A DNA stretch of 64,000 nt from Streptomyces sp. NBC_00448 (GTDB taxonomy: Bacteria; Actinomycetota; Actinomycetes; Streptomycetales; Streptomycetaceae): NCBI RefSeq assembly GCF_036014115.1, contig NZ_CP107913.1, forward strand, positions 1,798,001 through 1,862,000, in the 5' to 3' direction. Shown here one piece after another: positions 52,450 to 62,378 of this stretch. A program made the position numbers and the translations under genes. Position 1 is the stretch's first letter, and the number at the start of each line of letters is the position of its first letter. The notes below the pieces were generated by a model. The model was not told where the DNA came from, made no database searches, and saw nothing but the letters and a program-made list of their open reading frames with translations.

Positions 52450-53154
52450 TCAGTGAAGGGACGTGCGCAAGGAGCGCAGAAAAGGGACGTTGAGGTCCTC
52501 CAGCGACCGGACGACGGTCCGTCCCGGCGCGGGCGGGATCGGCACCACCGACGGCACCGCGACCACCCGGCAGCCGGCCGCCTCCGCGGACGCGACGCCG
52601 GTGAGGGTGTCCTCGACGACCACGCAGTGCGCGGGGTCGGTACCGAGCCGGGCGGCGGCGGCCAGATACGGGTCCGGGTGCGGCTTGGTGCGGCCGATCT
52701 CGTCGCCGGCCAGGGTGAAGGCGAAGTGCTCGGGGCCGAGCGAGCGCAGCATGACGTCGATGGTGCGGCGGTGCGACGCGGACACCAGCGCGGTGGGCAC
52801 GGCGTGCGCGACCAGGTCGGTCAGCAGCCGGCGGGCACCGGGCATCAGCGGCGCGCCCTGGGCGACCAGGTGCTCGAAGCGGCTGTTGATGGCGGTCATC
52901 AGCTCGGCCGCCGGAGCGGTGGTGCCGGTGACGTCGATCAGGTGGCCCACGCTGCGGGCCATCGGGCCCCCGACCACCACCGCGCGGTGCGCCTCGTCCA
53001 GCACGTGGCCGAGGTCCGCGAAGACCTCGGACTCGGCCGCCCACCACAGGCCCTCGGTGTCCACCAGGGTGCCGTCCAGGTCCAGGAGCACGGCCCAGGG
53101 CCCGCCGGGCCCCTTCGCCGCACGGGTGTCGGCGACCGGGATGCTGCTCGTCAT
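52450..53154 (-). CDS. HAD superfamily phosphatase
   Basis: Hydrolase of 234 aa; start ATG at 53154, behind GAGGAG. Motif I is LLDLDGTLVDTEG (nucleophile and acid/base Asp), motif II LVSASHRRT, motif III KPHPDPYL, motif IV VVVEDTLTGVASAEAAG. This matches the beta-phosphoglucomutase/phosphoglycolate-phosphatase-like group. The small cap follows motif I. It lies after metH on the same strand, behind a terminator; the substrate is unknown. Confidence 0.92.
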   Translation of the reverse strand: MTSSIPVADTRAAKGPGGPWAVLLDLDGTLVDTEGLWWAAESEVFADLGHVLDEAHRAVVVGGPMARSVGHLIDVTGTTAPAAELMTAINSRFEHLVAQGAPLMPGARRLLTDLVAHAVPTALVSASHRRTIDVMLRSLGPEHFAFTLAGDEIGRTKPHPDPYLAAAARLGTDPAHCVVVEDTLTGVASAEAAGCRVVAVPSVVPIPPAPGRTVVRSLEDLNVPFLRSLRTSLH

Positions 53155-53185
53155 AGGCCCCACTCCTCGGTTCTGGGGGACACAG

Positions 53186-53232
53186 AGGCCGGTCGCCGCA
53201 CCCCGCTGACAGCGCGGGGAGGCGACCGGCCT
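53186..53232. terminator. Hairpin after metH
   Basis: A perfect 12-bp stem (AGGCCGGTCGCC and complement) encloses a second paired region (CCCCGC with GCGGGG-like sequence). It lies between the metH stop and the phosphatase start. Confidence 0.85.
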
Positions 53233-53295
53233 TTGCCGGACCCACCAGTGTACGTCGGGCCGTTGCGGACCGCTGAACGACAGATGAACCGCTGG

Positions 53296-56200
53296 TCAGC
53301 GGGCGTTGAAGTACTTCGCCTCGGGGTGGTGGATGATGATCGCGTCGGTGGACTGCTCGGGGTGGAGCTGGAACTCCTCGGAGAGCTTGACGCCGATCCG
53401 CTCCGGCTCCAGCAGGTCGGCGATCTTCGCCCGGTCCTCCAGGTCGGGGCAGGCGCCGTAGCCCAGCGAGAAGCGGGCGCCGCGGTACTTCAGGTCGAAC
53501 ATGTCGGTGACGGCGGAGGGGTCCTCGCCGGCGTAGCCGAGTTCGGCCCTGACCCGGGCGTGCCAGTACTCGGCGAGCGCCTCGGCGAGTTGCACGGACA
53601 GGCCGTGCAGCTCCAGGTAGTCGCGGTAGGAGTCGGCGGCGAACAGCTCGTTGGCGGCCTCGGAGACGCGGTTGCCGACGGTGACCACCTGGAAGCCGAC
53701 CACGTCGGTCTCGCCGGAGTCCTCGGGGCGGAAGAAGTCGGCCAGGCACAGCCGCCGGCCGCGCCGCTGGCGCGGGAAGGTGAAGCGGGTGCGCTCGGTG
53801 CCGTCCTCGTGCAGCACGATCAGGTCGTCGCCCTTGGAGACGCACGGGAAGTAGCCGTAGGTGACGGCCGCCTCCAGCAGGTGCTCGGACTGGAGTCTGG
53901 TGAGCAGGCCGCGCAGCCGGGGGCGGCCCTCGGACTCGACCAGTTCCTCGTAGCTCGGGCCGTCCGCGCGGGACTGCTTCAGACCCCACTGGCCCTTGAA
54001 GAGGGCGCCCTCGTCCAGCCAGGAGGAGTAGTCGGCGAGCTGGATGCCCTTGACCACCCGGCTGCCCCAGAACGGCGGGGCCGGCACCGGGTTGTCGACG
54101 GCGACGTCGGAGCGGACCTGGCCCAGGTTGGGCTCTTCGGGCTGCTCGGGCTGCTCCCGCTTGGGCACCCGGCGGGCCTTCAGCTCCGGCAGCGCCGCGC
54201 CGGGCACCCCGCGCTTGACGCCGATCAGCGCGTCCATCAGCCGCAGCCCCTCGAAGGCGTCGCGGGCGTAGCGGACCTCGCCGGCGTAGATCTCGTGCAG
54301 GTCCTGCTCGACGTAGGCGCGGGTGAGGGCGGCGCCGCCGAGGATCACCGGGTACTTCGCCGACAGGCCGCGCTGGTTGAGCTCCTCCAGGTTCTCCTTC
54401 ATGATCACGGTGGACTTCACCAGCAGCCCGGACATCCCGATCACGTCGGCGCGGTTCTCCTGGGCTGCCTCCAGGATCGAGGAGACCGGCTGCTTGATGC
54501 CCAGGTTGACCACGTTGTAGCCGTTGTTGGACAGGATGATGTCGACCAGGTTCTTGCCGATGTCGTGCACGTCGCCGCGGACGGTGGCCAGCACGATCGT
54601 GCCCTTGCCGGCATCCTCGCCGTCGGCAACCTTCTCCATGTGCGGTTCCAGGTAGGCGACCGCGGTCTTCATCACCTCGGCGGACTGGAGCACGAACGGC
54701 AGCTGCATCTGGCCGGAGCCGAACAGCTCGCCGACCACCTTCATGCCGGCCAGCAGCGTGTCGTTGACGATGTCCAGGGCGGAGCGCTCGGCCAGTGCCT
54801 CGTCCAGGTCCGCGGACAGGCCGTTCTTCTCGCCGTCGATGATCCGGCGCTGCAGTCGCTCGTCCAGCGGCAGCGCCATCAGCTCCTCGGCGCGGCCGGC
54901 CTTCAGCGACTTGGAGTCGACGCCCTCGAAGAGCTCCATCAGCTTCTGCAGCGGGTCGTACCCTTCGGCGCGCTTGTCGTAGACCAGGTCGTACGCGGCC
55001 TGGCGCTGCTCCTCGGGGATGCGGGCGATCGGCAGGATCTTGGCGGCGTGCACGATCGCGGAGTCGAGCCCGGCCTTGACGCACTCGTCGAGGAAGACCG
55101 AGTTCAGCGCGGTACGGGCGGCCGGGTTGAGGCCGAAGGAGATGTTGGACAGGCCGAGCGTGGTCTGCACGTCGGGGTGGCGGCGCTTGAGTTCGCGGAT
55201 CGCCTCGATGGTGGCGATGCCGTCCTTGCGGGACTCCTCCTGGCCGGTGCAGATGGTGAAGGTCAGGCAGTCGATGAGGATGTCGGACTCGCGGATGCCC
55301 CAGTTGCCGGTGAGGTCGTCGATCAGCCGCTCGGCGATCTCGACCTTCTTCTCGACGGTACGCGCCTGCCCCTCCTCGTCGATGGTCAGCGCGATCAGGG
55401 CGGCACCGTGCTCGGCGGCGAGCGCGGTGACGCGGGCGAAGCGGGACTCGGGGCCGTCGCCGTCCTCGTAGTTGACCGAGTTGAGCACCGCGCGGCCGCC
55501 GAGCTTCTCCAGCCCGGCCCGCAGCACGTCCACCTCGGTGGAGTCCAGCACGATCGGCAGGGTGGAGGCGGTGGCGAACCGGCCGGCGATCTCGGCCATG
55601 TCGGCGACGCCGTCCCGGCCGACGTAGTCCACGCACAGGTCGAGCAGGTGGGCGCCCTCGCGGATCTGGTCGCGGGCCATCTCCACGCAGTCCTCCCAGC
55701 GGCCCTCCAGCATCGCCTCGCGGAACTTCTTGGAGCCGTTGGCGTTGGTCCGCTCGCCGATCGCCAGGTACGAGGTGTCCTGGCGGAACGGCACGGTCTG
55801 GTAGAGGGAGGCGGCGCCCGGCTCGGGACGCGGGTCGCGCGGCGCGATGTCGTGGCCGCCGATCCGGTCCACCAGCTGGCGCAGGTGCTCGGGGGTGGTG
55901 CCGCAGCAGCCGCCGACCAGGGACAGGCCGTACTCGCGGGCGAACGTCTCGTGCGCGTCGGCGAGTTCGGACGGGGACAGCGGGTAGTGCGCGCCGTCCT
56001 TGGTCAGCACCGGCAGGCCCGCGTTGGGCATGCAGGTCAGCGGGATGCGGGAGTGGCGGGCGAGGTAGCGCAGGTGCTCGCTCATCTCGGCCGGCCCGGT
56101 GGAGCAGTTCAGGCCGATCAGGTCGATGCCGAGCGGTTCGAGCGCGGTCAGGGCGGCACCGATCTCGGAGCCGAGCAGCATGGTGCCGGTGGTCTCGACG

Positions 56201-56826
56201 GCCACCGAGCAGATCAGCGGGACGTTCGCGCCGGCGGCGGCCATCGCGCGGCGCGAGCCGACCAGCGCGGCCTTGACCTGGAGCAGGTCCTGCATGGTCT
56301 CCACGACCAGCGCGTCGGCGCCGCCGGCGATCAGGCCGGCCGCGTTGGCCTGGTAGCCGTCGCGCAGGGTGGCGTAGTCGGTGTGGCCGAGGGTGGGCAG
56401 CTTGGTGCCGGGGCCGATCGAGCCGAGCACGAAGCGGCGGCGGCCGTCGGCTGCGAAGCCGTCGGCGACCTCGCGGGCCAGCCGGGCGCCGGCCTCGGAC
56501 AGCTCCTCGATCCGCTCGGGGATGTCGTACTCGGTCATCGCCGAGTGGTTGGCGCCGAAGGTGTTGGTCTCGACGCAGTCGACCCCGGCCTCGAAGTACG
56601 CCTCGTGGACGGAGCGGACGATGTCCGGGCGGGTGACGTTGAGGATCTCGTTGCAGCCTTCGAGCTGCTGGAAGTCGTCCAGCGTCGGGTCCTGCGCCTG
56701 GAGCATCGTGCCCATCGCGCCGTCGGCGACGACGATGCGGGAGGCCAGCGCCTCACGGAAGGCGGTGACCCGGGCCGCGTCGTACGCGGACGAGGAGTGG
56801 CTGGACGAGGGGGACGGCAAAGCCAT
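53296..56826 (-). CDS. metH: Cobalamin-dependent methionine synthase MetH
   Basis: Enzyme of 1176 aa that moves a methyl group from methyltetrahydrofolate to homocysteine through cobalamin. The start is ATG at 56826, behind AGGGAG. The homocysteine domain (about residues 20-330) has VETNTFGAN and the zinc Cys pair in VGGCCGTTPEH. The pterin-binding domain (about 355-620) has ERTNANGSKKFREAML. The B12-binding domain has DVHDIGKN with the cobalt-ligating His754, close to the E. coli position. The reactivation domain is complete to LGYGACPDLEDRAKI. No cobalamin riboswitch is seen in its leader. Confidence 0.98.
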   Translation of the reverse strand: MALPSPSSSHSSSAYDAARVTAFREALASRIVVADGAMGTMLQAQDPTLDDFQQLEGCNEILNVTRPDIVRSVHEAYFEAGVDCVETNTFGANHSAMTEYDIPERIEELSEAGARLAREVADGFAADGRRRFVLGSIGPGTKLPTLGHTDYATLRDGYQANAAGLIAGGADALVVETMQDLLQVKAALVGSRRAMAAAGANVPLICSVAVETTGTMLLGSEIGAALTALEPLGIDLIGLNCSTGPAEMSEHLRYLARHSRIPLTCMPNAGLPVLTKDGAHYPLSPSELADAHETFAREYGLSLVGGCCGTTPEHLRQLVDRIGGHDIAPRDPRPEPGAASLYQTVPFRQDTSYLAIGERTNANGSKKFREAMLEGRWEDCVEMARDQIREGAHLLDLCVDYVGRDGVADMAEIAGRFATASTLPIVLDSTEVDVLRAGLEKLGGRAVLNSVNYEDGDGPESRFARVTALAAEHGAALIALTIDEEGQARTVEKKVEIAERLIDDLTGNWGIRESDILIDCLTFTICTGQEESRKDGIATIEAIRELKRRHPDVQTTLGLSNISFGLNPAARTALNSVFLDECVKAGLDSAIVHAAKILPIARIPEEQRQAAYDLVYDKRAEGYDPLQKLMELFEGVDSKSLKAGRAEELMALPLDERLQRRIIDGEKNGLSADLDEALAERSALDIVNDTLLAGMKVVGELFGSGQMQLPFVLQSAEVMKTAVAYLEPHMEKVADGEDAGKGTIVLATVRGDVHDIGKNLVDIILSNNGYNVVNLGIKQPVSSILEAAQENRADVIGMSGLLVKSTVIMKENLEELNQRGLSAKYPVILGGAALTRAYVEQDLHEIYAGEVRYARDAFEGLRLMDALIGVKRGVPGAALPELKARRVPKREQPEQPEEPNLGQVRSDVAVDNPVPAPPFWGSRVVKGIQLADYSSWLDEGALFKGQWGLKQSRADGPSYEELVESEGRPRLRGLLTRLQSEHLLEAAVTYGYFPCVSKGDDLIVLHEDGTERTRFTFPRQRRGRRLCLADFFRPEDSGETDVVGFQVVTVGNRVSEAANELFAADSYRDYLELHGLSVQLAEALAEYWHARVRAELGYAGEDPSAVTDMFDLKYRGARFSLGYGACPDLEDRAKIADLLEPERIGVKLSEEFQLHPEQSTDAIIIHHPEAKYFNAR

Positions 56827-57003
56827 GGACTGCTCCCTGGAGTGCGACGGCTGTCGGCTATGCGCTGGCCGCGCGGGCCGGCCCGGGAAAGGCCGCGCCT
56901 GCACGGCACGCACTCCGCCAGGGTAGCGGGCGCGGCCGGAACGGCTCGGCCGATTCCAGGGAGCGGACGGGTGGCGCTGGTGAGGTGCCCACCCCGCTCT
57001 GCC

Positions 57004-57037
57004 ATGATGAAGAATGATGAAGGTCGACATTGTCGAC
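57004..57037. promoter_or_regulatory. GylR operator and flanking direct repeat before gylR
   Basis: GTCGACATTGTCGAC (57023-57037) is a palindrome with a 3-base centre. It is preceded by two copies of ATGATGAAG(A/G) at 57004-57013 and 57014-57023. The reverse complement matches the site before glpF at 14 of 15 positions. It lies about 100 bases upstream of the gylR start. Confidence 0.8.
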
Positions 57038-57135
57038 CCGGAGCATCGTCGACCGTGCCCGCCCCGGCCGCATCCGGCCGCCGGCGAGCACCGGTCGGCG
57101 ACCCGCACCGTCCCGTACTTCTTGGAGCGCCCGCC

Positions 57136-57900
57136 ATGCCAGGTCCCATCCAGTCACTGGAACGCGCCGCGGCGATCCTGCGGCTGCTGGCGGGCGGTGA
57201 GCGGCGGCTGGGGCTGTCGGACGTGGCGTCCTCGCTCGGCCTGGCCAAGGGCACCGCGCACGGCATCCTGCGCACCCTCCAGCAGGAGGGCTTCGTCGAG
57301 CAGGAGCCGGTGTCGGGGAAGTACCAGCTCGGCGCGGAGCTGCTGCGGCTGGGCAACAGCTTCCTGGACGTGCACGAGCTGCGGGCCCGCGCCCTGGTGT
57401 GGACCGACGACCTGGCCAGGTCGAGCGGCGAGGCCGCGTACCTGGGGGTGCTGCACCAGCAGGGCGTGCTGATCGTGCACCACGTCTTCCGGCCGGACGA
57501 CAGCCGCCAGGTGCTGGAGGTCGGCGCCATGCAGCCGCTGCACAGCACCGCGCTCGGCAAGGTGCTGGCGGCGTACGACCCGGTCGCGCACAGCGAGGCG
57601 GCCGAGGGCGAGCGGGCCGCGCTGACCGGGCGCACGGTGACGTCCGCCGCGGACTTCGAGGCGGTGCTCGACCTGACCCGGGCCCGGGGGTGGGCCGCGG
57701 ACCTGGAGGAGACCTGGGACGGCGTGGCGTCGGTCGCCGCGCCGGTGCACGACCGGCGGCGGATGCCGGTCGGCGCGGTGGGCATCACCGGCGCGGTGGA
57801 GCGGGTCTGCGACGACAGCGGGATCAGGCCGCGGCTGGTCGCGGCGGTACGGGACTGCGCGCGGGCGGTCTCCCGCGACCTGGGCGCGGGGCGGTTCTGA
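57136..57900 (+). CDS. gylR: IclR-family glycerol operon regulator GylR
   Basis: Regulator of 254 aa that controls glycerol use in Streptomyces. The start is ATG at 57136, with GGAG upstream. The winged helix is SLERAAAILRLLAGGERRLGLSDVASSLGLAKGTAHGILRTLQQEG. The IclR effector domain includes AAYLGVLHQQGVLIVHHVFRP and PLHSTALGKVLAA. It heads the glycerol operon, with glpF, glpK and glpD next on the same strand. It probably binds the palindromes before its own gene and before glpF, releasing them with glycerol-3-phosphate as inducer. Confidence 0.95.
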   Translation: MPGPIQSLERAAAILRLLAGGERRLGLSDVASSLGLAKGTAHGILRTLQQEGFVEQEPVSGKYQLGAELLRLGNSFLDVHELRARALVWTDDLARSSGEAAYLGVLHQQGVLIVHHVFRPDDSRQVLEVGAMQPLHSTALGKVLAAYDPVAHSEAAEGERAALTGRTVTSAADFEAVLDLTRARGWAADLEETWDGVASVAAPVHDRRRMPVGAVGITGAVERVCDDSGIRPRLVAAVRDCARAVSRDLGAGRF

Positions 57901-57928
57901 ACCGCCCGCGACCTGGGCGCGGGGCGGT
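57872..57928. repeat. 24-bp direct repeat across the gylR stop codon
   Basis: CCCGCGACCTGGGCGCGGGG plus CGGT occurs exactly at 57872-57895 and again at 57905-57928, 33 bp apart. Between them GGGCGGTT-CTG-AACCGCCC forms a hairpin that contains the gylR stop codon. It may weaken read-through from gylR into glpF. Confidence 0.75.
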
Positions 57929-58030
57929 GTTCGATCACCCCGCCCGGCCCTCCTGGCGGCACGGCGGGCGTCTGCTCCGTCACAGCACTCTTGACCTGGT
58001 CAGCACGGAGGGCGAGACTTTCGACCTGCG

Positions 58031-58045
58031 GTCGACAATGTCGAA
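58031..58045. promoter_or_regulatory. GylR operator before glpF
   Basis: GTCGACAATGTCGAA matches the palindrome before gylR (in reverse) at 14 of 15 positions and lies about 50 bases upstream of glpF. A wider repeat TTCGAC...GTCGAA surrounds it. It probably controls the glpF-glpK-glpD promoter. Confidence 0.82.
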
Positions 58046-58096
58046 CAACGGACGGAAGTCGGATCGCGGCTCAGGGACTGGGACAAAGGAGTCGAC

Positions 58097-58963
58097 GTGT
58101 CCAACGGCCACATAGTCATCGGCGAGCTCTTCGGTACCGCCGTTCTCATCCTGCTCGGCGGCGGCGTCTGCGCCGCGGTGACGCTCAAGAGATCCAAGGC
58201 CAAGGACGCCGGCTGGGTGGCGATCTCCTTCGGCTGGGGCCTCGCGGTGCTGGGCGGCGCCTACATCGCCAACGGCTACTCGGGCGGCCAGCTCAACCCG
58301 GCCGTCACCTTGGGCATCGCCATCAAGACCGGCGACTGGAGCACCATGCCCTACTACCTGATCGGCGAGTTCGGCGGTGCGATCATCGGCGCGGTGCTGG
58401 TCTGGGCGGCCTACCTCGGGCAGTTCCACGCGCATCTGACCGACCCCGCGGTGGTGGGCGCGCCGGCCGCCCCGGCCGAGGGCGAGACCGGCGACGCGTC
58501 CGGCACCGCGCACGCGACCGCGGTGGACACCGCGTCCGCGCCGAAGGCCGACCCGGCCGGGCCCACCACCGGCAACCAGGCGCAGCCCGGCGGCCCGGTG
58601 CTCGGCATCTTCTCCACCGGCCCGGAGATCCGCAATCCGGTGCAGAACCTGCTCACCGAGATCATCGCCACCGCGGTGCTGGTGCTGTTCATCCTCACCC
58701 AGGGCATGACCAAGGGCCTGGCCCTCAACGGCACGGGCATCCTGCTCACCGCGCTGCTCGTGGTCGGCATCGGCCTGTCGCTCGGCGGCCCCACCGGGTA
58801 CGCGATCAACCCGGCGCGCGACCTCGGCCCGCGGATCGTGCACGCGCTGCTGCCGCTGCCCAACAAGGGCGGATCGGACTGGGGATACGCGTGGATTCCG
58901 GTGGTCGGCCCGCTTGTCGGCGCCGCGATCGCGGGCGGGCTGTACAGGCTGGCCTTCATGTAG
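58097..58963 (+). CDS. glpF: Glycerol uptake facilitator GlpF (aquaglyceroporin)
   Basis: Membrane channel of 288 aa. The start is GTG at 58097, behind AAAGGAG. Six membrane segments and both channel motifs are seen: LNPAVTLG (Asn67-Pro-Ala) and INPARD (Asn238-Pro-Ala, with the Arg and Asp typical of glycerol channels). Between them, at about residues 116-166, lies a Pro/Ala/Thr/Gly-rich insertion that is absent from classical GlpF. glpK follows. Confidence 0.95.
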   Translation: MSNGHIVIGELFGTAVLILLGGGVCAAVTLKRSKAKDAGWVAISFGWGLAVLGGAYIANGYSGGQLNPAVTLGIAIKTGDWSTMPYYLIGEFGGAIIGAVLVWAAYLGQFHAHLTDPAVVGAPAAPAEGETGDASGTAHATAVDTASAPKADPAGPTTGNQAQPGGPVLGIFSTGPEIRNPVQNLLTEIIATAVLVLFILTQGMTKGLALNGTGILLTALLVVGIGLSLGGPTGYAINPARDLGPRIVHALLPLPNKGGSDWGYAWIPVVGPLVGAAIAGGLYRLAFM

Positions 58964-59124
58964 CGCGGACCCGCGTCCGTACGGTGCGACCGCGCCGTAC
59001 GGACGTACCGCGCCGCCGTACCGACCCGCACCACCCGCCGCGCACCGCGCACCGCTGCCGGCCCTCGCCCACCGCCTCGCCAAGCCCCGCCCGCACAGGA
59101 CGCCAGACCCAGCAGGAGCTCACC

Positions 59125-60741
59125 GTGACCGACACCCCGACCGGCACCGACACCGCCGCCGGCACCGCCTCCGCCACTCAGGCCGCCGGCGGCTCCGCCG
59201 GCTCCTCCCACGGCTCCGGGCCGTTCATCGCGGCCATCGACCAGGGCACCACGTCCAGCCGCTGCATCGTCTTCGACCGGGACGGCCGGATCGTCGCCGT
59301 CGACCAGAAGGAACACGAGCAGATCTTCCCCAAGCCGGGCTGGGTGGAGCACGACGCCGCCGAGATCTGGACCAACGTCCAGGAGGTGGTGGCCGGCGCC
59401 ATCCGCAAGGCCACCCAGGACATCCCCGGCTTCCAGCCCGCCGACGTCAAGGCGATCGGCATCACCAACCAGCGCGAGACCACGCTGCTGTGGGACCGGC
59501 ACACCGGCGAGCCGGTGCACAACGCGCTGGTCTGGCAGGACACCCGCACCGACACGCTCTGCCGCGAACTGGGCCGGGACGTCGGCCAGGACCGGTTCCG
59601 CGCCACCACCGGGCTGCCGCTCGCGTCGTACTTCGCCGGCCCCAAGATCCGCTGGCTGCTGGACCACGTGGACGGCCTGCGCGAGCGGGCCGAGGCCGGC
59701 GACATCCTCTTCGGCACCATGGACTCCTGGGTGATCTGGAACCTCACCGGCGGAGCGAACGGCGGCGTGCACGTCACGGACGTCACCAACGCCTCCCGCA
59801 CGCTGCTGATGGACCTGCGCACCCTCGACTGGGACCAGGACATCCTCGACGCGATCGGCGTGCCGGCCGCGGTGCTGCCCCGGATCGGCTCCTCCTCCGA
59901 GGTCTACGGCACCGCGGACATCGGCGGCCTGTCGGACGTCCCGGTGGCCTCCGCGCTCGGCGACCAGCAGGCCGCGCTCTTCGGCCAGACCTGCTTCTCG
60001 CCGGGCGAGGCCAAGTCCACCTACGGCACCGGCACGTTCATGCTGCTCAACACCGGCGAGACCCCGGTCGACTCCCGCAACGGCCTGATCACCACGGTCG
60101 GCTACCGGATCGGCGACGCCGCCCCGGTCTACGCGCTGGAGGGGTCGATCGCGGTCACCGGCGCCCTGGTGCAGTGGATGCGCGACCAGATGGGCCTGAT
60201 CAGCACGGCGGCCGAGATCGAGACGCTGGCGCTGACCGTCGAGGACAACGGCGGTGCCTACTTCGTGCCGGCCTTCTCCGGGCTGTTCGCGCCCTACTGG
60301 CAGGACGACGCCCGCGGGGTGATCGCCGGGCTGACCCGCTACGTCACCAAGGCGCACATCGCCCGCGCCGTCCTGGAGGCGACCGCCTGGCAGACCCGCG
60401 AGATCGCCGACGCGATGACCAAGGACTCCGGCGTCGAGCTGGCGGCCCTGAAGGTCGACGGCGGCATGACCTCCAACAACCTGCTCATGCAGACCCTCGC
60501 CGACGTGCTGGCCGCACCCGTGGTGCGCCCCATGGTCGCCGAGACCACCTGCCTGGGCGCGGCCTACGCCGCCGGCCTCGCGGTCGGCTTCTGGCCGGAC
60601 ACCGACGCGCTGCGCGCCAACTGGAAGCGGGCAGCGGAGTGGACGCCCCGGATGGCCGACGCCGACCGGGACCGCGAGTACCACAACTGGCGCAAGGCCG
60701 TGACCCGGACCATGGGCTGGATCGAAGAAGAGGAGCACTGA
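59125..60741 (+). CDS. glpK: Glycerol kinase
   Basis: Enzyme of 538 aa that phosphorylates glycerol to sn-glycerol-3-phosphate with ATP. The start is GTG at 59125, behind AGGAG. A Thr/Ala/Gly-rich extension of about 30 residues precedes [16 protein letters not shown]. The FGGY-kinase motifs follow: [31 protein letters not shown] and [13 protein letters not shown]. It lies 161 bases after glpF and 8 before glpD. Confidence 0.97.
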   Translation: MTDTPTGTDTAAGTASATQAAGGSAGSSHGSGPFIAAIDQGTTSSRCIVFDRDGRIVAVDQKEHEQIFPKPGWVEHDAAEIWTNVQEVVAGAIRKATQDIPGFQPADVKAIGITNQRETTLLWDRHTGEPVHNALVWQDTRTDTLCRELGRDVGQDRFRATTGLPLASYFAGPKIRWLLDHVDGLRERAEAGDILFGTMDSWVIWNLTGGANGGVHVTDVTNASRTLLMDLRTLDWDQDILDAIGVPAAVLPRIGSSSEVYGTADIGGLSDVPVASALGDQQAALFGQTCFSPGEAKSTYGTGTFMLLNTGETPVDSRNGLITTVGYRIGDAAPVYALEGSIAVTGALVQWMRDQMGLISTAAEIETLALTVEDNGGAYFVPAFSGLFAPYWQDDARGVIAGLTRYVTKAHIARAVLEATAWQTREIADAMTKDSGVELAALKVDGGMTSNNLLMQTLADVLAAPVVRPMVAETTCLGAAYAAGLAVGFWPDTDALRANWKRAAEWTPRMADADRDREYHNWRKAVTRTMGWIEEEEH

Positions 60742-60749
60742 GAAACGCC

Positions 60750-62363
60750 ATGACCACCCTGCAACGCGTCCCCGCCCTGGGGACGCACCCGACCGCCGGC
60801 GCGAACCCCGGGCGGGCCCAGACCCGTGACCTGCTCGGGCACGCCACGTACGACCTGCTGGTGATCGGCGGCGGCATCCTCGGCATCACCACCGCCTGGC
60901 ACGCCGCCCAGTCGGGACTGCGGGTGGCGATGGTGGACGCCGGCGACTTCGCCGGCGCCACCTCCTCCGCCTCCTCCAAGCTGCTGCACGGCGGCCTGCG
61001 CTACCTCCAGACCGGAGCGGTGCGGCTGGTCGCCGAGAACCACGTCGAACGGCGCGCGGTCTCCCGCGACGTGGCGCCGCACCTGGCCAACCCGCTCACC
61101 TTCTACCTGCCGGTGTACAAGGGCGGTCCGCACGGTGCGGCCAAGCTCGGCGCGGGCGTGTTCGCGTACTCCGCGCTGTCCGCCTTCCGCGACGGCGTCG
61201 GGCACGTCATCAGCCCGGCCAGGGCCGCCCGCGACGTGCCCGAGCTGCGCACCGACGACCTGCGCGCGGTCGCGGTCTACGAGGACGGGCAGATGAACGA
61301 CGCCCGGATGGCGCTGATGACGGTGCGGGCCGCGGTCGGCGCGGGCGCGACCGTCCTCAACCACGCCGAGGTCACCGGGCTGCGCTTCACCCGCGGCCGG
61401 GTGACCGGCGCGGATCTGCGCGACCGCACCGACGGCACCGAGTTCGGCGTGGACGCCCGGCTGGTGCTCAACGCGACCGGCCCGTGGGTGGACCACCTGC
61501 GGCGGATGGAGGACGCGGCCGCGGACCCGTCGATCCGGCTGTCCAAGGGCGCCCACCTGGTGCTGAAGCGGACCTCGCCGTGGCGGGCCGCTCTGGCCAC
61601 GCCGATCGACAAGTACCGGATCACCTTCGCGCTGCCGTGGGAGGGCATGCTGCTGCTCGGCACGACCGACGAGGCGTACGAAGGTGATCCGGGCGAGGTG
61701 GCGGTCACCGAGGCCGACATCGCCCAGATCCTGGACGAGGCGGCCTTCTCGGTCCGGGACCGGCAGCTCACCCGGGACCTGATCACGTACTCCTTCGCCG
61801 GGCTTCGGGTGCTGCCCGGCGGTCCTGGCGACACCGCGAAGGCGAAGCGGGAGACGGTGGTCACCGAGGGCCGCGGCGGCATGCTGTCGGTCGCGGGCGG
61901 CAAGTGGACGACCTTCCGGCACATCGGCCGCACGGTGCTGGCGAAGCTCGCGGAACTGCCCGGGCACCCGCTCGCCGACGACATGGAGCCGCTGGACCGG
62001 CTGCCCAGGCACGCCCCGCTGCCCGGGTTCGCCAGCCCCGGCGCGGTCGCGCACCGGCTGGTCGTGGACGGCATCGCGCCCGGCCCGCGGATGGCCGGCG
62101 ACACCGCGGGCCACCTCGCCGGGCACTACGGCTCGCTCGCCTTCGACATCGCCCGCCTCGCCAACGAGGACCCGGCGCTGGCGACGCGCATCCACCCGGA
62201 CGCCCCGGAGATCTGGGCGCAGGTGGTCTACGCCCGCGACCACGAGTGGGCGTACGACGTGGACGACGTGCTGCGCCGCCGGACCACCCTCACCATCCGC
62301 GGCCTGGACACCCCGGAGGTACGAGCAGGGGTCGAGCGCATCCTGCGGGCGCGCAGGGACTGA
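60750..62363 (+). CDS. glpD: Glycerol-3-phosphate dehydrogenase, FAD-dependent
   Basis: Membrane-associated flavoenzyme of 537 aa that oxidises glycerol-3-phosphate to dihydroxyacetone phosphate and passes electrons to quinone. The start is ATG at 60750, only 8 bases after glpK. FAD-binding motif YDLLVIGGGILGITTAWHAA is followed by SSASSKLLHGGLRYLQTG, KGAHLVLKR and LSVAGGKWTTFRHIG. It completes the glycerol pathway of the operon and ends 15 bases before a convergent gene. Confidence 0.97.
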   Translation: MTTLQRVPALGTHPTAGANPGRAQTRDLLGHATYDLLVIGGGILGITTAWHAAQSGLRVAMVDAGDFAGATSSASSKLLHGGLRYLQTGAVRLVAENHVERRAVSRDVAPHLANPLTFYLPVYKGGPHGAAKLGAGVFAYSALSAFRDGVGHVISPARAARDVPELRTDDLRAVAVYEDGQMNDARMALMTVRAAVGAGATVLNHAEVTGLRFTRGRVTGADLRDRTDGTEFGVDARLVLNATGPWVDHLRRMEDAAADPSIRLSKGAHLVLKRTSPWRAALATPIDKYRITFALPWEGMLLLGTTDEAYEGDPGEVAVTEADIAQILDEAAFSVRDRQLTRDLITYSFAGLRVLPGGPGDTAKAKRETVVTEGRGGMLSVAGGKWTTFRHIGRTVLAKLAELPGHPLADDMEPLDRLPRHAPLPGFASPGAVAHRLVVDGIAPGPRMAGDTAGHLAGHYGSLAFDIARLANEDPALATRIHPDAPEIWAQVVYARDHEWAYDVDDVLRRRTTLTIRGLDTPEVRAGVERILRARRD

Positions 62364-62378
62364 GCGCGCGGCCCTCGT

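Noticed and set aside
56827-57003. Cobalamin riboswitch before metH
   Set aside because: The leader lacks the conserved B12-box sequence, and no matching structure was found by eye.
52378-57900. Plus-strand open frame of about 1840 codons ending in gylR
   Set aside because: Only the last 255 codons (gylR) are real; the rest is antisense to the phosphatase and metH genes.
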